Shown here: in pieces, positions 48,022 to 58,233 of the stretch
How positions within the stretch are numbered: position 1 is the first letter of the stretch
How the letters are laid out: every line of letters starts with the position of its first letter
NCBI GenBank assembly: GCA_039105265.1
Contig: JAPFFF010000010.1
Location: 4,898,001-4,962,000, forward strand
Length of the DNA stretch: 64,000 bases
Source of the DNA: Tritrichomonas musculus
Lineage: Eukaryota > Parabasalia > Tritrichomonadida > Tritrichomonadidae
Direction of reading: 5' to 3'
Notes under the pieces: model-generated
What the model saw: only the letters and a program-made list of their open reading frames with translations
Database searches by the model: none
Told to the model about the DNA's origin: nothing
Program-made: the position numbers and the translations under genes

Positions 48022-48759
48022 AATGGTAATATATACGTTATATAAATTGAAAAAAAACTGACAACCCTACCGTAAATGAAAATATAAATTGAAAATATTT
48101 TTGAACCAAAATCTGTTTTCACTTAGCTTCTATATAATAGAAAAGAATTCGGATTTTAAAAAGCAAAAAAATAAGATAATATACAAGTGCGAATATTTTT
48201 TTCAAATTAAATTTAATGTTGTTTCAAAAATTCCATATCACTTCATGAAACTATGGATTTTAATGATTCACTTTTGCCCAGTGAAACAAAAGTTTTTTAT
48301 ATAAATTTCTTTATCAATATAAAATATCAAGCAATTACTATTCTTTTTTAAGTATCAATTATTATTTTAATGAATAAAAGTACTATTTATCAACATATTT
48401 GATTTTTTTTAATAAGATATATTATTTTAGTCTGTTTATGTATCAACACCCTTTGAAATTTGAATTATCATTCAAACATAGAATCAAATTTATCATTATT
48501 TTACAAGAGAAATAGAAGCATTTATTCAAAATATTAGCTTTTAATAAATGAATGCATAATAATAATAAAAAAAATTTACTTAGTATGCATTTTTAATAAA
48601 AGATGGAATTCGAATATTGGTAGACATCAACACCAAAACAAAGATGTTCAAACTCTATCTTTTGTGAAATATCTGTATTAATCTCATTAATTACTCTTGA
48701 TTCTGTTCAAATATAAGGTATTATTCTGGAATTGTTTTTCTTTGCTCCTTTTACTTTGC

Positions 48760-49021
48760 CATAATCATTACTTTCTTTGCTAGTTCGTTTACCAAAACGC
48801 TTTGCAAAAACGCATCGGTATTTGCAGTAATTGTATTTGTGCAAATAATTGGTATAAAATTTATTTTTTTTCATTTAACGCATTGCCCTTTTGAAGGGCT
48901 ATTGATCAACAAGCCTTTATTTGTCTGCATGTCATATTTTCCTTACATTAAAGGTCTAGCATCCTTTTCCATCAAAAAAAATTATTGGGTAATCGCTATG
49001 CATACAACACTTTTTGAATGA
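48760..49021 (+). pseudogene. Possible remnant of a membrane-protein gene
   Basis: One plus-strand frame is open for about 87 codons with hydrophobic, coding-like content (FAIIITFFASSFTKTL; ASVFAVIVFVQIIGIKFIFF) and less extreme AT content than the flanks. There is no good start and no family match. It may be a fragment of a transporter or simply random. The preceding 48,022-48,759 is AT-rich with nothing recognised. Confidence 0.2.
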
Positions 49022-49096
49022 AGAACTTTTTCTATTGATTTATTCAAAAATTGTGATAAAAATTGAGAAGAGAATTGAATTAGAGAGGTTTTTTTG

Positions 49097-49127
49097 TTAG
49101 GCTTGTTATATCTCGATAATCGATATC
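49097..49127. repeat. Solo end of the 7556-8042 element family
   Basis: The sequence ttaggcttgttat followed by ctcgataatcgatatc repeats the terminal and sub-terminal motifs of the element at 7556-8042. No matching opposite end was found within the next few hundred bases, so it is an isolated or decayed end. Confidence 0.4.
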
Positions 49128-49395
49128 AATTTTCAGTAAGTTTTCTGATATTGATAACAAAACTATGCTCTATTATTCTGAGGAATTTTATTCGTGTTGA
49201 AATATATATTCCGGGTAATTTTAATTTGATAAGTTAATATTCCGGTAAATTTAGTTCCGGTAAAATTATATTCATAAAATTGAACCATGAAAGTTGTTAT
49301 GCTTTTATGATCAAATATAGACTGCCTATTTTATTAATAATTAATATATTTACCAATGATAAACTTTTTATATTATAAAATCAACAATAATTAAA

Positions 49396-49698
49396 TGTAG
49401 CAAGAGAGATTGTGTCTCAACTTTTTGAGAGAACTAATAGAAAAAAAATAAGAAGAAAATGGAGAATAATTTTTACTGAGACTATTCATGTTAAAAAAAT
49501 GCATCTTTTTATGTTACAAAATTTTTACCGATCCTTCCTTTTGATGTAAGTCTTGGTAAAAATTATGATTAAAATATAAAAAGATGCATCAATTATTTTA
49601 TTTACATGAATATTCTCAAAATATTATTCTCCATTTTTCTCGTATTTTTCTTTCAAATTATACTCTCAAAAAGTTGAGACACAATCTCTCTTGCTACA
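49396..49698. mobile_element. Foldback element, copy 2, with 13-bp direct repeats
   Basis: The left arm (gcaagagagattgtgtctca, from 49,400) is the complement of the right arm ending at 49,694, and pairing extends over about 45 bp. The centre carries the core shared with the other copies (acaaaatttttaccgatcc, then ggtaaaaattatg and aaaatataaaaagatgcatc). A direct repeat, atcaacaataatt, lies immediately outside at 49,380-49,392 and 49,700-49,712. It extends with one indel to about 16 bp and would be an unusually long target duplication. Confidence 0.75.
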
Positions 49699-50517
49699 AT
49701 CAACAATAATTTAAAATATATATAAAAAACTAATTTTAATTAAAATTTAAACAAGATTTTGAAATTCGATTTTTGACCTTTATAAGGTCAAATATGGTCA
49801 AAACACAAAGACTTTAAAATTCGTTTTTTTGGCCTTTGAAAGGTTAAATAAGGTCAAATTTATCAAATTTACAATATTTCCTATTTGATTAGCGATTTCT
49901 GGAGAAAATCGATATCTAATTAAAAACTGATGATGTATTATCAAGATTTAAAAAAGGTCAAAATATCATTCCAAGTTTTGGTAGACACAAAAAAGTTCAA
50001 AGTATGAAGGTCATTTACCAATTCAAAAAATGAAATAAAACGAAAAAGCAGTAAAAAATACAGAACAAAAATAATAAAAAATAATAAGCAATATTTTAAA
50101 ATAATAAAAATATATAAAAATTCATTTAATCAGATTGAAGAATTAATCATTTTTTTTCTCTATCAATTATTGAGAAAAAGTGTCAATTCCATTCGAAATT
50201 GATATGAAATTCAATTTGATAGCCTTGCACAAATCTTTTGTTTTCTAGTTTATAATTTTCAATGACAAACTTTTTGATTTCATCTTTTTGAACTTTTTCA
50301 TAGTATTAACAATTATCTTAATGTTGAGAATAATCATTTGAGTATAACAAACCTGAGGACAACAATCTGAGAATAACCAACATTCAATGTGAACCTTCAA
50401 AAAGTGGCTCATTGAAAATAATTATATTTTGTGATAATCCATTGAATTTTCTTCTCTGAAATATTTAAAAAAAAAAAAAAAAAAATTATGCTTAGCATTA
50501 AATTATTTTAGTCGACT

Positions 50518-52059
50518 TCAAGAATCGTTCTTTTTAATTTTTTGTAAGTAAACTGATATTCCCAGTTCGTAAGGCTTATACTTCTTGATGAGTGCCTCGT
50601 ATTCGGCCCACTCTGGGTCAGTCAAAGGTGCCTTCTTGAGTGCCTTTTCGTAATACTGGATACGGTTATCGTCCTCAACAGGTATTTGCGGGTCACCCTG
50701 ATACTTTCTGAGCAACTCTTTATATTCATTGAGCTCTGGCTCTGCCAACAGTTGGTTATTTTTGAGGGCCTTTGAGTAATATTCAAGTCTATTTTGGTCG
50801 CTGGGGTCGATTTCGAGTTTCTTCTCTTCTCTGCTGTTTACGTGTTGCTTGTAGAAAGCGAGTCCGAGTTCGTAAGGAACATATTTCTTCAATAGCGTTT
50901 CATACTCTTTCCATTCTGGGTCGGTTAGAGATTGCTTGTTCAAAGCCTTTGAATAATATTGCATTCGGCTTTCATCCATGTCAGGAATTTGCAAGTTTCT
51001 TTTACTTTTTTCGAGAAGATCTTTGTATTCATTAAGTTCAGGATCAGTCAACATTTGACCTTGTTCTAATCTCTTGCAATAGAGTTCCAATCTGCTCTGA
51101 TCATTTGGATCCAAAAGTTCTGCTTCTTTCTTGTCTGCATGAGTAACTTTCTGTTGATATTTGGCCAGACCAACTTCATAAGGATTGTACTTCTTGAGAA
51201 GGCTTTCGTACTCTTTCCATTCGGGTTCAGTTAAAGATTGCTTTTCTAATGCTTTTGAGTAATAATCCATACGACTTTCATCGCCTGGTGGAATATCTAT
51301 CTTATGCTTGCTCTTCTTAAGCAGTTCTTTGTATTCGGTAAGCTCTGGTGGAGTAAGTAACTGGTTCTTTTCAAGTCTTAAACAATAGAATTCTAAACGG
51401 CTTTTATCGTTTGAGTCCATTTCATCTTGATCCTCTTGGGGCTTCTTACAATTGGTTGTTTTCTGTTTATATTTGGCAAGCCCAATTTCATATGGTCTAT
51501 ATTTTTTGAGAAGAGTCTCGTATTCGGTCCATTCTGGGCCTGTCAAGGCTTGCTTTTCAAGTGCCTGTGAATAGTAATCTAAACGACTTTCATCTGATGG
51601 TGGAATGTCAACAATATGCTTGTTCTTTCGGAGTAGTTCTTTGTATTCCGCAATTTCTGGATCTGTAAGATTCTGATCTTTTTCTAATGCTTCACAATAA
51701 AATTGTAATCGACTTTGCTCATTAGGATCCATTTCAATTGTTTGAGGTTCGACATTGCGAACTAAGGCTTGTTGATAACGTGCTAGCGTGAGTTCTGCTG
51801 GATAATACTTTTTGAGTAGATCTTCGTATTCATTCCATTCTGGAACGGATAATGGTTGCCTTCCTAATGTAGATGAGTAGAAATCTATACGACTTTGATC
51901 TTTTTCAGGGACTTTTGAATCGGTATGGTGCTTTCTCAATAAATCTCTGTATTCTGCGATTTCTGGAACGGTAAGTGGTTGGTTTCGTTCAAGAGCTTTA
52001 GAATAATACTCTAATCTACTCTCATTGTTCATCTCTTTTTGAGGTTTGAACTCCGTCAT
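50518..52059 (-). CDS. Protein of ten tandem helical modules, unknown function
   Basis: 513 residues, almost entirely repeats. Five copies of a ~100-residue block are present, each with two related modules of about 45-50 residues. The A type reads SRLE[FY]YxxALExxQxLTxPE and then xxEYKELLRK. The B type reads ESRMDYYSKALEKQ, then LTxPEWxEYExLLKKY, and ends in PYELGLAKYKQ. Pro-Glu caps and regular Leu/Tyr spacing suggest paired amphipathic helices, a solenoid or filament. It has no membrane segment or Cys pattern, so it is probably cytoplasmic or cytoskeletal. I do not recognise a named family. A TCATA initiator-like motif lies at 52,074-52,078. Codons are richer in GC than the surrounding DNA. 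52,079-53,100 upstream is AT-rich with nothing recognised. Confidence 0.85.
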   Translation of the reverse strand: MTEFKPQKEMNNESRLEYYSKALERNQPLTVPEIAEYRDLLRKHHTDSKVPEKDQSRIDFYSSTLGRQPLSVPEWNEYEDLLKKYYPAELTLARYQQALVRNVEPQTIEMDPNEQSRLQFYCEALEKDQNLTDPEIAEYKELLRKNKHIVDIPPSDESRLDYYSQALEKQALTGPEWTEYETLLKKYRPYEIGLAKYKQKTTNCKKPQEDQDEMDSNDKSRLEFYCLRLEKNQLLTPPELTEYKELLKKSKHKIDIPPGDESRMDYYSKALEKQSLTEPEWKEYESLLKKYNPYEVGLAKYQQKVTHADKKEAELLDPNDQSRLELYCKRLEQGQMLTDPELNEYKDLLEKSKRNLQIPDMDESRMQYYSKALNKQSLTDPEWKEYETLLKKYVPYELGLAFYKQHVNSREEKKLEIDPSDQNRLEYYSKALKNNQLLAEPELNEYKELLRKYQGDPQIPVEDDNRIQYYEKALKKAPLTDPEWAEYEALIKKYKPYELGISVYLQKIKKNDS

Positions 52060-52073
52060 TTTGAAAATTTATA

Positions 52074-52078
52074 TATGA
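52074..52078 (-). promoter_or_regulatory. Initiator-like motif TCATA
   Basis: On the minus strand the sequence aaatcatatataaatttt precedes the ATG at 52,059 by 15 nt. It fits TCA(+1)PyA, the trichomonad initiator form. Confidence 0.4.
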
Positions 52079-53665
52079 TTTACAAAAAAAATCATCATTT
52101 TGAATAAAATCTCAATGAAAATGCAGAGTTATATAGTTTTTTATGAATTCCTTCGTTAAATTCTTGTTTTAAACTTAAAAATAATTTTTATTTTCTTTTC
52201 GTTCTTATAAAACCAATGATATTTATATTTTTTGATATTTTACATTAGAGAAATCAATAAGATTTTATTTGACTATATTAATTGAAATATTGGCCTTTAT
52301 GTTTTTTTCTTTCTATTGTAAAATCTAGGGGATTAGACAAAAAAAACAATTCAATTTTTTCATCAGTATTCAATTTTTTATTTTTGAGAAGGTTTTTTTT
52401 GTCCATATAAAATTAGATTGGACAAAAACACTAGTTTTTATTTCAATTTGAATTGGACAAAAAAACCTATGCACTTTAAAATGAAAATTTCTTTTTATCA
52501 ATATAAATTCTATGATTTTAAATTATACCAGCATATTTATAAAAAAGTAATTATTTTGTATTCACAATATTTTGTGATTTGGATGAGGTCCGAAAATGAA
52601 TCAACAATATCATGACATCAAAATGTGAAAAACTAAATAAAAAATGTTTTGATGATATTATAACGAACATAATATCATATTTATCTAATTAAAAGTTATT
52701 TTTAAGATAAAGTTGAAATCGATTATTTCAATCTCTCAGAAAATAAAATAAATAATAGCTTTTTTCATATTTTTGAGATTTATACTTTGAATATGTTTAC
52801 AATAACAATAAATACCAGAGTATGCATCCAAAATGATTAATAATTTGATTCAATTAATATATCAAAAAAACTTATAAGTCTGAATGAGTAATTGAAACCA
52901 TTCTTGAAATTATTTTAAAATGGTTAATAAAACCAATTTTTGCTGAATGTATTGACTAATGTAAAAATTATAATCTTTTTCAAATTTTAATAATCAAAAG
53001 CAGATTTTATATATTTTTTTATTGTATAAATACTATATGAAGATTTTTATATACTTATAGATAGCAGATATTTTATAAATATTTCATGATATTTAAAATA
53101 GAGGTCGTTCAACTTATAAAAAGTAATTCAAAAACAGATTATTTTTTAGTATGTTATTATAGGATATATAAATATAAAGAGAGAATAATATTTTAAAAAA
53201 ATTTCCGACTGATCTTTAGATATTTTAATTTTTAAAAATTCAATGAAAAGCAATAATAATCTTGACCATATTTTTGACCTAGAAGATAAAAATTAATTTT
53301 ATAACACTTTTTCTCATTTTTCATAATTCATTATTATATTTATTTAAGAATTTTTTTAAGAATTCCATACTTTTACTAGTTAATTTCATAAAAAAATAAT
53401 TTGAGAAGCATTTATTTTCCTCTCAATTTTTTAAAAATAATTTATTCTATAATAAAAGTGTAATAAAATTATATAATTTATTTATATCTTTAACAAAACA
53501 TAAATATTATTTAATTAATTGAATAATTATATAATATTAATATTGCTTATTATTAATTACAATCATTTTAAGAGTATTATTGGAATTATATATATATATA
53601 TTTATAAGATTGAATAATAAATATATTTGTTATTCAATTTTTTCATTAAAATAAATAAAAATATT

Positions 53666-55147
53666 AGACAATCGTTTTTCCTGTCGGACGACTTTTTGAG
53701 GGCATTTTTCTCTCAAAAAGTGGTGCTAAACATCAGAGGTTGTATCAAAAAGTGAAATTCTCTCAATTATTTTGATAGTAATTTGCAGTGAAAAAGTGAA
53801 ATTCTCTCAATTTATTTTGATAGTAATTTGCAGTGAAAAAGTGGAATATTGATTCAAAAAGTTGTTTGCTTTTTGAAAATATTATTTAAAAAATACATTT
53901 TTTATGTCGTTAATTAGTGATCATGAACCAAACAAATCAAATCATCATTTCATGCTCAAAAATTCAAAATACTAAGTTTCCTGCTGAGATAAATGGAATT
54001 GAATATGAATCTTTAACAAATTATGTTCATCAAATCTCGCATCAAGCATTTCTCCCATTTTCAGCTCATGAAACATCAAAAGATAGAGCATCAGTTACTT
54101 ATGGTTGCACTTTTTCTTCAATAGGATGCACAGCAAAATTAGTTTTTAAACAATCTCAATCATTTAATTCAGATTTTTATTATTCGTTCGATCTTCAAAA
54201 CAGTATTCTTACTCATAGTCAACATCTGCTAGATAGGCGTTTTATCGAAGATCATCGCAATTGCTTGACAAGTAAGCAAATCCAGGATATTAGATTTCAA
54301 ACGGAGCTTGGCGTTTTGCCTGGAAGAATAAGAACAAATGTAAACGTTGATACTGGAAGTGATATTTACTATAGCATTCGACGCCCTATTTTACGTTTTT
54401 TAAATAATGAAAGTTTAGATTCTCTAATAGAAAAACTCAGAAATGGAAATGAAAAATTAATTAAAATCTCAAAACCAAATGATACATTAATCATTATTTT
54501 TTTATCTTTTTTTATCATTATTCTTATTTTGTTTTAAAAAAAATTCAATTAAAAATAATCGTTTTTTATAAATTCAAAAGTTTATATAATTCAAAAATAA
54601 GAAAAAAACTATTCAAAAAAATAGACAAAAGAATGAGTTATTTTAACTTTTAGTAACATTTTTAACATCTCGACAATACGTATAAAATCATTTATATTAT
54701 AATCATTGAAGCTGGATTTGTTATTTGATGAATATTATTTGTATTCATATTTATGATGCGCAAGATTAGTTAAGAATTGAATTAAAAAACATATTAAGAT
54801 GTTTTGTTTGCTCTTCGTAACATTGAATAAAAAGGTTTATAATTGTTCTTTGTACAACGAAAAAATAAAAGCATGGCTATTCATATGCCAAAATTATTTT
54901 TTCTGAAAAAGTCGATTTTCCATTATTGAAAAGTTTTTCAATATTGTGAAGAAAATATATAATTATATCCACTTTTTCACTGCAAATTACTATCAAAATA
55001 AATTGAGAGAATTTCACTTTTTCACTGCAAATTACTATCAAAATAATTGAGAGAATTTCACTTTTTGATACAACCTCTGATGTTTAGCACCACTTTTTGA
55101 GAGAAAAATGCCCTCAAAAAGTCGTCCGACAGGAAAAACGATTGCCC
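53666..55147. mobile_element. Mutator-like (MULE) element, 1.48 kb, young
   Basis: The terminal inverted repeats of about 180 bp are identical apart from the first three bases (left 53,666-53,848, right 54,966-55,147). They start caatcgtttttcctgtcgga and contain an internal ~44-bp direct repeat (ctctcaatt, then attttgatagtaatttgcag). A perfect 9-bp direct repeat, aaaaatatt, flanks the element (53,657-53,665 and 55,148-55,156). Long TIRs and a 9-bp duplication are the Mutator signature. One gene (53,923-54,537) encodes only the N-terminal DNA-binding part of a MULE transposase, so the element is probably mobilised in trans. Confidence 0.88.
53923..54537 (+). CDS. MULE transposase N-terminal (zinc-domain) protein, no catalytic core
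   Basis: 204 residues from the ATG of MNQTNQIIISCSKIQ. The part VTYGCTFSSIGCTAKLVFK, followed by HSQHLL about 40 residues later, has the Cys-Cys-His-His spacing of FLYWCH/WRKY-GCM1-type DNA-binding domains found before MULE transposase cores. LTSKQIQDIRFQTELGVLPG and RIRTNVNVDTGSDIYYSIRR then follow, as in trichomonad MULE proteins. The DDE transposase domain is missing. The frame ends instead in a hydrophobic stretch (TLIIIFLSFFIIILILF) made of AT-rich codons, which may be read-in sequence. It lies inside intact TIRs. Confidence 0.75.
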   Translation: MNQTNQIIISCSKIQNTKFPAEINGIEYESLTNYVHQISHQAFLPFSAHETSKDRASVTYGCTFSSIGCTAKLVFKQSQSFNSDFYYSFDLQNSILTHSQHLLDRRFIEDHRNCLTSKQIQDIRFQTELGVLPGRIRTNVNVDTGSDIYYSIRRPILRFLNNESLDSLIEKLRNGNEKLIKISKPNDTLIIIFLSFFIIILILF

Positions 55148-55840
55148 AAAAATATTGAATAAATTATTTTAACAGAAAAATACTCTCAAATTATAAAAAT
55201 TGATCTATATCTATAAATATCTAATATTTTGATAAAATAATTGAATAATCAAATTAATAATATATATATAAATATATTAAAATATATTAAAATCTTTAAT
55301 TTGGAGATGATTGTATAAGAATTTAAAATGCAATTTTATAATGCAAAATTGACTGGAAGAAATTTCCTAAAAAGTTGAAGATAAAATCATATTACAATAA
55401 CTAACCAAAAGAATAAATACCAAAAACCGGTGAATAATGTTTGATGTCAAAAAACTGAAATTATCAAATAATGCAATTCAGAGACCAATAATCATTTAAA
55501 TAGAATGATTCAAGGTATTTATAACGAGTATATGAATAATAATATAATTTATCGTATTAAATCTTACAAATCTTAAAAATTCAAAGATAAAATCAGTAAT
55601 GATTAATATTATTTCAAAAATTAAAAAAATCATATTTGACTACAATTTTACATTTAGCAAAACAGAATAATCCTATAAATTATGATTATATAATTTTTTG
55701 GAAATTTTGTTAAATATTTTTTGGTAAAAAGTTGATTGCAAGTAAAAAGTTACGTTAAAATCACTTCACTGAACGACCTCTTCTAAAATTTTGTATTTGA
55801 GAGGTTTCATATTTTGAGAAAAAATAAAAAAAAATAAAAA

Positions 55841-56694
55841 GGTCGTACAACTAAATTGAATAAAAAATAAAATTAAATAAATTTATATTTATCTTAATAA
55901 ATAATTTATTTAATAATTATAATATATAATATATATATTTTATATCCAATATTATAAAATGTAATGGTTGAAATGAAGACTTTAATTAAATTTCAATATT
56001 TATCGATTTCTTATATAATTGTATCATTTAAAAAATATAGATGTCATTTGAATGGATATACTATGTGTTAAACAAATAATATTTTACTTTTTGACGAAAT
56101 CCTTCAGTAATTGAAATATTAAACTTTTTATATTTATGAAACCAATCAACTAAATCTTCATTTTTAGAAAAAACTGACATTTGATTTAGAATGAAATTCA
56201 AATATATTAGAAAGTAAATGCATATAAATAAAATTGTATTCTTCATTTGGCTCCTGTAACGTCCAATTTTTTTAAAATCATCATTTAATCATTCAACAAA
56301 TTCAATTTTTCTGCGTTTTTAGCTAAAAAATGAATTTTTTTTTCAATAATAATAACTATTTTTATATAACACTTAATGTTTTAAAAGCATATAAAAAGAT
56401 ATCAAAAGAATTAATGATTAGAATAAATTATATAAAAAGTTATCACTATTCTAAATTTTTATAAAGTGTTAAAAAATTCTTATCAAAAATAATTAAAATA
56501 AATTGAGATAAAATACTCAAATTTATTTTCTGAAGAAAATTTAATATATACTTATATCCTTTTAGTTTTTATTTTAATTTAAATTTTGTACGATGCAAAT
56601 ATTTATAAAACTGATTATTATTATAATAATAAAATATAATTAGTTTAAACAAACCAATCATTGAGTTTTACTGTTAAAATTCAGTTGTACGACC
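55841..56694. mobile_element. AT-rich element with 'ggtcgtacaact' TIRs
   Basis: The left end ggtcgtacaact (55,841-55,852) is the exact complement of the right end (56,683-56,694), with matching of ~20 bp in total. The A-rich flanks share aaaaataa, a possible but weak 8-bp target duplication. A small minus-strand frame inside (56,061-56,246, MKNTILFICIYFLIYLNFIL, then FSKNEDLVDWFHKYKKFN) looks like a signal peptide plus fragment, and could be captured or random. Confidence 0.6.
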
Positions 56695-56872
56695 TTTAAA
56701 AATAATTGAAAATATTTGTGATATTTTGAATTAAAAATTTTGATAAATAAAAAATATTAAAACTTTTATATCTTTTTTACTACTTAAAATTTATAGAGGT
56801 ATATCCATGGATAAGAATTTTATACTCCTAAATAAAAATAAATTGCTTTTTTGAGATATTTCTATTTTTATT

Positions 56873-58225
56873 ATAGGTATTCCGACCATTTATAATAAAC
56901 GGTTTCCCTCTCAAATTAAAATTTAAAAAATAGAAATATCTGATCATAAACAACATATTAGTATAGATACACCTAATATACCAAAATAACAACAAATATT
57001 ATTTTATTTAAAAATGATAAATAAATTGCATTTAATTGATCAAGCGCTGATTGAATTATTCGGGGAATCGTATTTTTCTACGCCACTTTTTGAAAACTTT
57101 TAAACTTTTTGAATACTTTTTTATACATTTTTTATTCAATTTTTGCTAAATAATGCATAAATATTTAGTTCAAATGGCTTCCCGATTCATCCAGCAATTC
57201 AAGGAGCCTGATTCGGCTTCACGCAGCCCTATGGTGATCACTGGTGCGTATATTCCTGAAAAATTATGTAAAAATAAAAAAAAATTATATCAAAAAAAGC
57301 AAATAGTTATAATTTTAAGAGAAAATTTAAATTTACGATTTTTTTGGTTAATTTTCTTAACAGAGTAAGTTAAATTTCACCTTAAGATGGCGGTTTTTTA
57401 CTTTCCATGAATAGCTATTCACGGATAGAAAAACCATTCAAAAAGTGGCGTAGAAAAAAACGATTGTCCGAATTATTCCATGATAGCAAATTTGTTTTGA
57501 CATATAATGGCTAACCAAAAAATATGCATATTAGCTGATTTATTTTCATCTTAATATATTATGAGAATTGTTGCCAAACATTTCAAAAAAAAGCAATTTT
57601 TTATCTTTTTGAAGATAAAATTATATTAAATATTTATTATTTATTTTACTTATATATATATTGTATATTTATTCTGTTACTATATATTTATAAACAAATT
57701 AAATTTAAAATAATCAAAGAAAATACCAAGATATAATATCAAACATTTATTTTATATTTTTGAAAAACTTATAGATTAAATTGAATGGGGGATGTTTTAA
57801 AAAAAAAAGATAATGTATCAATTTTTCTTTATTTTATTCATTAATTTGAATATATAATTCAATATTTCTTACACCCCCTATTTAAAAACTTATTTTTTAA
57901 CAAATCAAACAAAAATTTAAACTACATTTATCTAATTATAATCCAATAATATAAAACATTCACAAATTAATATATATTCTATATTAACATATAGTTAAAA
58001 ATAAATTGCTTGTATTCAATTTTTTTTTATATTCATTAAGTTTCATCTTGACGAAAATTGATAAGAAAAAATTGAGATAATTGAAAAATCAAATCTAATA
58101 TATCTTATGTTTTGCCGCAAAAAAAAAAAGAAATTCATCTTGTTATTATATTATATTCGAGACATAATATAAGTTGGTATATGTGAAATATTAGCAGCAT
58201 TTGTATCAGTTGTCGGAATACCTAT
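56873..58225. mobile_element. TIR element 'ataggtattccga' with 8-bp target duplication
   Basis: The left end ataggtattccga (56,873) is the complement of the right end ending 58,225. An 8-bp direct repeat, tttttatt, lies outside at 56,865-56,872 and 58,226-58,233; it is low complexity, so moderate evidence. The interior is AT-rich and contains the smaller Mutator-like element at 57,062-57,469. Confidence 0.6.
57062..57469. mobile_element. Pack-MULE-like element with 9-bp target duplication
   Basis: 408 bp. The TIRs of about 35-40 bp (tcgtatttttctacgccact, then ttttgaa at the left; complement at the right) are flanked by a perfect 9-bp direct repeat, gaattattc (57,053-57,061 and 57,470-57,478). 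The first bases (ggggaatcgt; complement of acgattgtcc) resemble the gggcaatcgt end of the 53,666-55,147 MULE. Inside is a GC-richer coding-like stretch at 57,174-57,262 (MASRFIQQFKEPDSASRSPM, then VITGAYIPE) unlike the surrounding DNA, probably a captured gene fragment. Confidence 0.78.
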
Positions 58226-58233
58226 TTTTTATT

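Larger units (their letters stand above)
53101..55780. mobile_element. Outer AT-rich element with 'gaggtcgttc' ends
   Basis: The left end gaggtcgttc (53,101) is matched in reverse complement at 55,771-55,780, with weaker matching beyond. It encloses the younger Mutator-like element 53,666-55,147. No coding content of its own was seen. The ends resemble those of the 55,841-56,694 and 1101-3437 elements. Confidence 0.45.
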
